DNA of 6,342 bases from an uncultured Collinsella sp. Its GTDB lineage: Bacteria; Actinomycetota; Coriobacteriia; Coriobacteriales; Coriobacteriaceae. The DNA lies in assembly GCA_900544425.1 (NCBI GenBank), contig UQUX01000096.1:1-6342 (forward strand), given 5' to 3'. A program made the position numbers and the translations under genes. A model generated the notes under the pieces. The model was not told where the DNA came from and ran no database searches. It worked only from the letters and a program-made list of their open reading frames with translations. Below, one piece after another: positions 1-4,687 of this stretch; within the stretch, counting starts at the first letter, position 1, and each line of letters opens with the position of its first letter.

Positions 1-83
1 CTCTTTGCGTCCTGCGGAATGTTCCGGAGAGAAACCCCGTCACGCCCCCGGATTCCCGGTGGGAGTTCTAGACCTTGTCGGCC

Positions 84-1721
84 TTAGTACATACCGCCGC
101 CCTGCTGACCAGCGGTAGCAGCAGCGATTGCGTCCTCAAGCTGAGTGTTCTTGGGCACATCGGAGACGGTGGCCTCGGTGATGAGGATCAGGCTGGCGAC
201 AGAAGCAGCGTTCTGCAGGGTGACGCGGCTGACCTTGACGGGGTCGAGGACGCCCATCTCGATCATGTCGCCCCACTCGCCGTTGGCAGAGTTGAGACCC
301 TGGCCGGCGGGCAGCTCGGCGACCTTGTCGACCACGACAGCGCCCTCAAAGCCAGCGTTCTTGGCGATGGTGGCGACCGGAGCGGTCAGAGCCTTCTTGA
401 CGATGTCGACGCCAATCTTCTCCTCGGGGTCATCGATCTCGACGGCATCGAGCGCAGGAGCAGCGTCCATGAAGGCGACGCCGCCGCCAGCGACAATGCC
501 CTCCTCGACAGCAGCGCGGGTGGCCTGCAGGGCGTCCTCGACGCGATGTTTGATCTCCTTGAGCTCGGACTCGGTAGCAGCGCCGACCTTGATGACGGCA
601 ACGCCACCGGAGAGCTTGGCCAGGCGCTCCTGGAGCTTCTCACGGTCGAAGTCAGAGGTGGTGTTCTCCATCTCGCCCTTAATCTGAGCGATACGGGCGT
701 CGATGGCCTCCTTGGAGCCAGCGCCGCCGACGACGACGGTGTTGTCCTTAGAGATGGTGACGGACTTAGCGGTACCGAGCATATCGGCGGTGATGTCAGC
801 GACCTTCACGCCCAACTCGTCCAGGGCAGCCTGGCCACCGGTGAGGACGGCGATGTCCTCGAGAATGCGCTTGCGGCGATCGCCGTAGCCCGGGGCCTTG
901 ACGGCGCAGACGTTGAGGGCGCCACGGATCTTGTTGAGGACCAGGGTAGGCAGAGCTTCGCCGTCGATGTCCTCAGCGATGATGAGCAGGCCACGGCCAG
1001 CGCGCTGGACAGCCTCGAGAACGGGCATGATGTCCTGAACGCTGGAGATCTTCTGGTCGGTGATGAGGATGTACGGATCCTTCATCACGGCCTCCATGCG
1101 GTCGTTATCCGTGACGAAGTAAGCGGAGACATAGCCCTTGTCGAACTGCATGCCCTCGACGGTGTCGATGGTGATGTCGAACGTCTGGGAATCCTCGACG
1201 GTGATGACGCCGTCCTTGCCCACGACCTCCATGGCCTCGGCGATCTTCTCGCCGACCTCGGGGTCACCGGCAGAGATGGTGCCGACGGAAGCAATCTGCT
1301 CCTTGGTCTCGACCGGCTTAGCCTGCTTCTTCATCTCGGCGACGGCGGCGTTGACGGCCTTGTCGATGCCGCGACGGATGGCCAGCGGGTTGGCGCCAGC
1401 GGCGACGTTGCGCAGACCGTCGTTGACGATGGCCTGAGCGAGCAGAGTTGCGGTGGTGGTGCCGTCACCCACGGTGTCGTTGGTCTTGGTGGCGACCTCC
1501 TTCACCAGCTGAGCGCCCATGTTCTCGATGTTGTCCTCGAGCTCGATCTCCTTGGCGACGGAAACGCCGTCGTTGGTGATGGTCGGGGCACCGAACGTGC
1601 GCTGCAGCGCAACGTAGCGACCCTTGGGGCCCATGGTGACGGTAACGGCGTCGGCCAGAGTGTTGACGCCCTTGGCGAGCTTAGCGCGGGCATCGGTGTT
1701 GAACGTAATGTTCTTTGCCAT
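84..1721 (-). CDS. groEL: Chaperonin GroEL (Hsp60, 60 kDa subunit)
   Basis: This cytosolic chaperonin forms a double heptameric ring that encloses unfolded proteins and folds them using ATP, with GroES as lid. The 545-residue product is full length for the family (E. coli GroEL has 548). Visible signatures are the N-terminal MAKNITF, the nucleotide-binding GPKGR at 31-35, D51, and GDGTTT at 85-90, whose Asp lies at the phosphate site. Later come the VEDALQATR segment with the Asp needed for ATP hydrolysis and the VAGGGVAF motif. By analogy, the equatorial, intermediate and apical domains follow the usual order. The C-terminus is short, GQQGGGMY, with a single GGM-like unit instead of the tandem GGM repeats of E. 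coli. The start is fixed by GGAGGA at 1736-1731, 9 nt before ATG. It lies downstream of groES and is presumably co-transcribed. A complete antisense reading frame reflects codon bias. The 83 bases after the stop hold no convincing terminator. Confidence 0.99.
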   Translation of the reverse strand: MAKNITFNTDARAKLAKGVNTLADAVTVTMGPKGRYVALQRTFGAPTITNDGVSVAKEIELEDNIENMGAQLVKEVATKTNDTVGDGTTTATLLAQAIVNDGLRNVAAGANPLAIRRGIDKAVNAAVAEMKKQAKPVETKEQIASVGTISAGDPEVGEKIAEAMEVVGKDGVITVEDSQTFDITIDTVEGMQFDKGYVSAYFVTDNDRMEAVMKDPYILITDQKISSVQDIMPVLEAVQRAGRGLLIIAEDIDGEALPTLVLNKIRGALNVCAVKAPGYGDRRKRILEDIAVLTGGQAALDELGVKVADITADMLGTAKSVTISKDNTVVVGGAGSKEAIDARIAQIKGEMENTTSDFDREKLQERLAKLSGGVAVIKVGAATESELKEIKHRVEDALQATRAAVEEGIVAGGGVAFMDAAPALDAVEIDDPEEKIGVDIVKKALTAPVATIAKNAGFEGAVVVDKVAELPAGQGLNSANGEWGDMIEMGVLDPVKVSRVTLQNAASVASLILITEATVSDVPKNTQLEDAIAAATAGQQGGGMY

Positions 1722-1751
1722 GGTAGGTAATCCTCCAAAAGAAATGTGACT

Positions 1752-1787
1752 CGCGTCGCCGCTTCCGAGTCCTATGCGGCGGACGCG
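1752..1787 (-). promoter_or_regulatory. GC-rich hairpin in the groES-groEL spacer
   Basis: On the minus-strand transcript, 1787-1776 and 1762-1752 form an 11-bp stem (6 bp, one bulged base, 5 bp) around a 13-base loop. It sits between the groES stop and the groEL ribosome-binding site. A TTTCTTTT run follows, but about 8 bases after the stem, so it is not a classical terminator. It could cause partial termination, protect an mRNA end, or mark a processing site that adjusts the groES:groEL ratio. Confidence 0.5.
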
Positions 1788-1817
1788 TTCAAAGACGAAT
1801 CAGAGATTCTGACGAGA

Positions 1818-2111
1818 CTAGGCCTCGACGACAGCGTAGATGTCGTCGGCGCGCATCAGCAGATACTTCTCGCCGTCGACCTTGACCTCGTTGCCACCGA
1901 ACTTACCGTAGATGACAACGTCACCGACCTTGACGTCCATGGGGATGCGCTCACCCTTGTCGTTGACCTTGCCGGCGCCCACGGCAACGATGGTGCCGCG
2001 CTGCGGCTTCTCCTGAGCGTTGCTGGCGATATACAGACCAGAAGCGGTCTTCTGCTCGGCCTCGTCGGGCTTGACCAGAACACGATCTGCAAGCGGCTTC
2101 AAAGACGACAT
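1818..2111 (-). CDS. groES: Co-chaperonin GroES (Hsp10, 10 kDa subunit)
   Basis: GroES forms the heptameric lid that caps the GroEL chamber in the cytosol. The 97-residue length is standard. The N-terminal LKPLADRVLVKPDEAE is the classic Cpn10 opening. The mobile loop spans roughly residues 17-35 and carries LYI at 26-28 where E. coli has the hydrophobic IVL that docks on the GroEL apical domain. The GAGKV and KVGDVVIYGKFGG segments and the terminal YLLMRADDIYAVVEA complete the family pattern. The start is supported by a very strong Shine-Dalgarno run, AAGGAGGAG at 2126-2118, six bases before ATG. The gene precedes groEL by 97 bases, the usual groES-groEL order. No perfect CIRCE (HrcA site) or HAIR (HspR site) is visible upstream, so the mode of heat regulation is open. 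Confidence 0.98.
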   Translation of the reverse strand: MSSLKPLADRVLVKPDEAEQKTASGLYIASNAQEKPQRGTIVAVGAGKVNDKGERIPMDVKVGDVVIYGKFGGNEVKVDGEKYLLMRADDIYAVVEA

Positions 2112-2139
2112 GCTTGTCTCCTCCTTTTTGGGCCGCGCG

Positions 2140-2148
2140 GTTATACCA
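2140..2148 (-). promoter_or_regulatory. Candidate proximal groESL promoter (extended -10)
   Basis: On the minus strand TGGTATAAC (2148-2140) fits an extended -10 (TGN plus five of six bases of TATAAT). It would start transcription near 2133 and leave a short leader of about 20 bases that carries the strong groES ribosome-binding site. No recognisable -35 lies 16-18 bases upstream. A near-copy of the surrounding 12 bases lies 64 bases further upstream. Confidence 0.4.
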
Positions 2149-2203
2149 CGCGAATTAACCCTTTTTGTTTGCGTACGCGTTGAATGGTACCCACGAATGG
2201 CGG

Positions 2204-2212
2204 GTTATACAA
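2204..2212 (-). promoter_or_regulatory. Candidate distal groESL promoter (-10 box)
   Basis: TTGTATAAC (2212-2204, minus strand) repeats the TATAAC box of the proximal candidate. The two 12-base surroundings, GGGTTATACAAC and CGGTTATACCAC on the plus strand, agree at 10 positions. The A/T palindrome at 2221-2239 lies over the -35 to upstream region and may act like an UP element, but no consensus -35 is present. TTGACT at 2223-2218 is too close to serve as -35. Confidence 0.3.
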
Positions 2213-2220
2213 CACGGAGT

Positions 2221-2239
2221 CAAAAAATCTTATTTTTTG
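2221..2239. repeat. A6/T6 palindrome upstream of groESL
   Basis: CAAAAAAT (2221-2228) and ATTTTTTG (2232-2239) form a perfect 8-bp inverted repeat with a 3-base centre. Such A-tract DNA is likely bent. It abuts the inverted duplication at 2240-2319 and lies just upstream of the distal groESL -10 candidate, so it may influence promoter activity. Confidence 0.6.
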
Positions 2240-2319
2240 GCACTTAGATTTTCTGAATGCCGGAGCCACACGGGAGGCAGGTTAACTAATTCGAGCCCGG
2301 CATTCAGAAAAGTCAGTGC
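2240..2319. repeat. 80-nt inverted duplication / long hairpin
   Basis: TTTTCTGAATGCCGG (2249-2263) and CCGGCATTCAGAAAA (2297-2311) are perfect 15-base inverted copies. The pairing continues outward with GA/TC and GCACT/AGTGC (2240-2244 with 2315-2319), and inward with GC/GC after one bulged base. The total is about 24 pairs with a 28-base apical loop. Neither side has a T run, so it does not look like a simple terminator. It may be an extragenic palindromic repeat, a protein-binding pair or an RNA structure. Confidence 0.75.
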
Positions 2320-2366
2320 AGCAAAATGGCGATGCGGATAGCGACATGGGCATGGTTTTCGTTGCG

Positions 2367-2400
2367 TGCACGGGTCCCCTGGGGAGCACCGTGCATTTTT
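2367..2400 (+). terminator. Plus-strand intrinsic-terminator-like hairpin with no gene upstream
   Basis: TGCACGG (2367-2373) pairs with CCGTGCA (2389-2395). An inner TCCC/GGGA helix sits under a 3-base loop, and TTTTT follows directly at 2396-2400. This is the form of an intrinsic terminator, but no plus-strand gene precedes it within the window. It may end an undescribed short plus-strand RNA, stop transcription entering from the left, or be part of the end of the repeat element at 2389-2626. Confidence 0.5.
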
Positions 2401-2626
2401 GGGAGTATTCAGCAAGCCAGGACGGCTGCATACACGCCGGACACACCATATTGGTCCCAAGGACGCCTTCGACCGGCGATTTGAGTCGGCAGGCAAACCC
2501 CGCCAGGACAAAAAGGCATGCTTCGCGCCGTACCGGAGCCCAAAATGACGTCAATCTCCGCAACGTTACTCAGCCGCAGCGGCACCGGCAGAGCTCGCGG
2601 TGCTGAATACTCCGTTTTTTGCACGG
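2389..2626. repeat. 238-bp element with 26-nt imperfect terminal inverted repeats (MITE-like or structured RNA)
   Basis: The ends are inverted copies: CCGTGCA, TTTTTG, GGAGTATTCAGCA (2389-2414) against TGCTGAATACTCC, GTTTTT, TGCACGG (2601-2626). That gives 7 and 13 perfect pairs separated by a symmetric 6x6 U-rich internal loop. The 186-base interior holds several further hairpins: 2415-2427, CGCCGG/CCGGCG at 2435-2440 and 2473-2478, 2485-2509, and GCACCG/CGGTGC at 2582-2587 and 2598-2603. No credible protein is encoded; frames crossing it have no recognisable composition or start signals. The shape fits a miniature inverted-repeat element or a closed non-coding RNA, and the two cannot be told apart here. 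Confidence 0.5.
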
Positions 2627-2701
2627 CACGGGCGGGGGTACATCAGGATCAGGAAGGACATCCCAGCCTTTTTATGCAATCTGTAATGGGAAGTATGCAA
2701 A

Positions 2702-2727
2702 ACACCAAGAGATAGCATTGCTGGTGT
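2702..2727 (-). other. Weak hairpin with T run on the minus strand
   Basis: ACACCA (2702-2707) and TGGTGT (2722-2727) form a 6-bp stem around a 14-base loop. On the minus strand the second arm runs into TTTTGCATACTT. It is the third hairpin after the YtcJ-like gene and could be a weak terminator. Between this point and 2626 nothing further is recognised. Confidence 0.35.
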
Positions 2728-2738
2728 CCAAATTGAGC

Positions 2739-2764
2739 GCGGGGCAGCAGCACCTCCGCCCCGC
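2739..2764 (-). other. GC-rich hairpin downstream of the YtcJ-like gene
   Basis: GCGGGGC (2739-2745) and GCCCCGC (2758-2764) form a 7-bp stem with a 12-base loop. On the minus strand the following sequence is GCTCAATTTGG, with only a weak T run. It lies about 55 bases past the main terminator and may be a back-up stop. Confidence 0.4.
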
Positions 2765-2806
2765 ACCCAAATCCAACAGAGCAGGGACGCTCATGGCGGA
2801 TCCCCA

Positions 2807-2859
2807 CCAAAACGCAAACGCGGCTCGAGCGCTATCCCAAAAAGGCTGCCCGAGCCGCG
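2807..2859 (-). terminator. Rho-independent terminator of the YtcJ-like gene
   Basis: On the minus strand, 22 bases after the stop codon, a 9-bp stem CGCGGCTCG/CGAGCCGCG (2859-2851 with 2827-2819) closes a 23-base loop. It is followed by TTTGCGTTTTGG. The loop can extend the stem by two more pairs past one mismatch. The tail is interrupted by GCG, but this is a convincing intrinsic terminator. The plus-strand flank has no T run, so it acts in one direction. Confidence 0.75.
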
Positions 2860-2881
2860 CTTAACGGTACGGCATGAATAC

Positions 2882-4519
2882 TTAGCGCTCGTAAATCAAG
2901 TTACCTGCCAGGTAGGTGGTCTGAACCTTGGTAGCCTGGAGCTCTTGGGGGTCGATGGTGAGCGGGTTTTGGTCCAGGACTACCAGGTCGGCATACTTGC
3001 CGGGCTCCAAGCTGCCGAGGTTTTGCTCGTCGCCCGCTGCATAGGCGCTGCCCAGGGTGTAGTTGCGCAGGGCTGTTGCTGCATCGATGCGCTCGCTCGG
3101 TAACCAGCCGCCCTCGGGCCAGTGGCTTTTGGGATCCTGGCGCGTGATAGCCGTGTAGAGCACGTTCATGCTTGTAACAGTTGTGATGGGGCTATCGGTG
3201 CCGAAGGCTTGGCGGATGCCGCGCTGCTTATAGGTCGCAAACGGCCACATGATGCGGCTGCGTTCCAGGCCCAGATCGCGCTCGGGGCCGCCCGGGTCGA
3301 GTGTAATGTGACAGGGCTGGCTCGAGGCAACGACGTTAAGCTTGCGTAGACGATCGATGTCCTCGGGCAAGAGGTTCTCCAGGTGCTCGAGCGTGTTATG
3401 GCCGTGCTGGGGCAGGCCGTACAGGTCGGCGGCCTCCTCGAAGATATCCAGCGCGGCATGAATCGCACCGTCGCCGATGACGTGCATGCGCACGGTATGG
3501 CCGCGCTCCGCGGCCGCCAGAACCAGCTTGCGCATGCGCTCGGCAGGAACCGTCAGGCGACCTTGATCGCCCGGGAAGCGCGGGTTGGTATAGGGCTCGG
3601 TGAGATAGGCCGTGTGTTCGCTCGACACGCCGTCGAAGAACTGCTTAAAGCCTGGCGCCGAAAGCAGCGCGTTGTTCGCGTAACGTACCTGCAGCTCTTC
3701 CAAGCGCGATTGGTCATCCAGCAGCGTGGGAAACAAATGGGCTCGGATGCCCAACTTGCCGGCTGCCTGCAGTTTGTCGTAGACGTCGTCGCGGATAAAA
3801 TCGCAGCCCGGCATGGGCATGAGCGACATATCGCATATCGAGGTGATGCCCTGCTCGGCCATCCGCCTCATTTGATCGGCGTAAGCGCTTGCGATGCGAT
3901 CCTCGCCCAGCCACTCAAGGCAGCGCGGTAGCAGCTGCATGGCAGCCGCCTCGTGAGCAATACCCGTGAGCTCGCCGTTTGCGTCCTTGTCGTAGCTACC
4001 GCCCGCTGGTGGCTCGCTGTCGCGCGTGACGCCGAGTGCATCGAGTGCGCGGCTGTTGAGCCACAGCGTGTGCCCGTCGCCCGAATACATAACACAGGGA
4101 CGATCGGGGAATGCCACATCGAGCGACGCCTTGGTAGGATGCTCGGGCGGGTCCCAACGGTAGTCGCGCCAGCCCTGCGTCACAACCCAAGCGTCGTCGG
4201 GCAGGTCCTGGGAAAACTCGAGCGCATGTTGCACCAGCGCCGCCTCGGACGTGCCCATATCCATGAGCATGTACGGCGAGGAACCGACCGAGGTATGGAA
4301 GAAGTGCAGATGAGCGTCATGGAAACCGGGGCAGACAAACTGCTCGCCGTAGTCGATAACCGACGTAGCGGCAGGAGCGGCGGCGATCACGTCATCGGGC
4401 GCACCGACTGCGACGATACGGTCGCCTGCGATGGCAATCGCCAGCTCGCGGGTGGTATCGATGCCGTCTTGCGCGGTAAAGACGTTCTTGGAGCGGATAA
4501 TCCGATCGATATGTTGCAT
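2882..4519 (-). CDS. YtcJ-like metal-dependent amidohydrolase (amidohydrolase family 3)
   Basis: This is a predicted cytosolic TIM-barrel hydrolase of the YtcJ/N-substituted formamide deformylase type, hydrolysing an amide or related bond in an unknown substrate. From ATG 4519 the product is 545 residues, a usual family length. An N-terminal beta-sandwich part (RIIRSKNVFTA, then DRIVAVG) leads to FHDAHLH at 66-72 with the metal pair H70/H72. SGDGHTLWLNSRAL at 146-159 is typical of the family. FKQFFDG at 291-297 carries K292, the likely carboxylated bridging lysine. Further ligands are H346 (MHVIGDGA), H379 (LEHLENL) and D442 (GTDSP). The C-terminal GSLEPGKYADLVVLDQNP closes the composite domain. 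No signal peptide is seen. The frame stays open far upstream only because it lies opposite the M20 gene. ATG 4519 is chosen for homology and for GGGGA five bases upstream; ATG 4525 and 4531 remain possible. It is divergent from the M20 gene and ends at a clear terminator. Confidence 0.92.
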   Translation of the reverse strand: MQHIDRIIRSKNVFTAQDGIDTTRELAIAIAGDRIVAVGAPDDVIAAAPAATSVIDYGEQFVCPGFHDAHLHFFHTSVGSSPYMLMDMGTSEAALVQHALEFSQDLPDDAWVVTQGWRDYRWDPPEHPTKASLDVAFPDRPCVMYSGDGHTLWLNSRALDALGVTRDSEPPAGGSYDKDANGELTGIAHEAAAMQLLPRCLEWLGEDRIASAYADQMRRMAEQGITSICDMSLMPMPGCDFIRDDVYDKLQAAGKLGIRAHLFPTLLDDQSRLEELQVRYANNALLSAPGFKQFFDGVSSEHTAYLTEPYTNPRFPGDQGRLTVPAERMRKLVLAAAERGHTVRMHVIGDGAIHAALDIFEEAADLYGLPQHGHNTLEHLENLLPEDIDRLRKLNVVASSQPCHITLDPGGPERDLGLERSRIMWPFATYKQRGIRQAFGTDSPITTVTSMNVLYTAITRQDPKSHWPEGGWLPSERIDAATALRNYTLGSAYAAGDEQNLGSLEPGKYADLVVLDQNPLTIDPQELQATKVQTTYLAGNLIYER

Positions 4520-4607
4520 GGGCATCCCCATCTCTGGCAGGAAATTCAACACCCCCGAGTGTACTCCCCCGCCCTTGTAACAAAACCCCAAGCGGCAAAC
4601 GGCAACT

Positions 4608-4636
4608 TTACCAGCCCTAGCGGCAGGTGGCATACT
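4608..4636 (+). promoter_or_regulatory. Candidate sigma-70-type promoter of the M20 gene
   Basis: TTTACC (4608-4613) and CATACT (4631-4636) are separated by exactly 17 bases. A TGG just before CATACT makes an extended -10. Each hexamer matches consensus at four of six bases. Transcription would start near 4643 and give a leader of about 45 bases containing the Shine-Dalgarno site. On the other strand, TGGTAAAGT (4615-4607) overlaps the -35 and could be an extended -10 for the divergent YtcJ-like gene, though no good -35 accompanies it. Confidence 0.4.
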
Positions 4637-4671
4637 GGAGAGAGCCTGTACGATTTTGCGATCAACCCAGC

Positions 4672-4677
4672 AAGGAG
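4672..4677 (+). promoter_or_regulatory. Shine-Dalgarno site that fixes the M20 gene start
   Basis: AAGGAG lies 10 bases before ATG 4688. It matters because the same frame is open back to 3953, opposite the YtcJ-like gene. The first recognisable M20 residues come shortly after ATG 4688, so the upstream extension is not coding. Confidence 0.8.
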
Positions 4678-4687
4678 CAAATCGACC

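Noticed and set aside
28..63. Possible groEL terminator in the 83 bases after the stop codon
   Set aside because: Only a CCGG/CCGG stem with two extra pairs past a mismatch is present, and the nearest T-rich run (TTTCTCT on the minus strand) is about 10 bases away. The real terminator may lie outside the window.
75..1730. A 551-codon plus-strand open frame covering all of groEL
   Set aside because: It is the antisense shadow of groEL. It stays open because the highly biased groEL codon use avoids TTA, CTA and TCA. The product is a low-complexity Asp/Gly/Leu-rich string with no family pattern, and GroEL on the other strand is beyond doubt.
2389..2626. Known housekeeping RNAs (RNase P RNA, SRP RNA, tmRNA, 6S RNA) in the structured element
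   Set aside because: The conserved RNase P core words, the SRP domain IV loop and a tmRNA tRNA-like end could not be found on either strand. 6S RNA cannot be excluded by eye, but nothing positive supports it.
2282..2766. Several frames of 60-96 codons in both directions in the groES to YtcJ-like gap
   Set aside because: None has a good ribosome-binding site, recognisable domain or coding-like composition, and they overlap one another and the inverted repeats. The region is better explained as non-coding structured DNA.
3953..4687. Upstream extension of the M20 frame to 732 codons
   Set aside because: This part is antisense to the YtcJ-like gene. The M20 fold starts after ATG 4688, which has its own ribosome-binding site.
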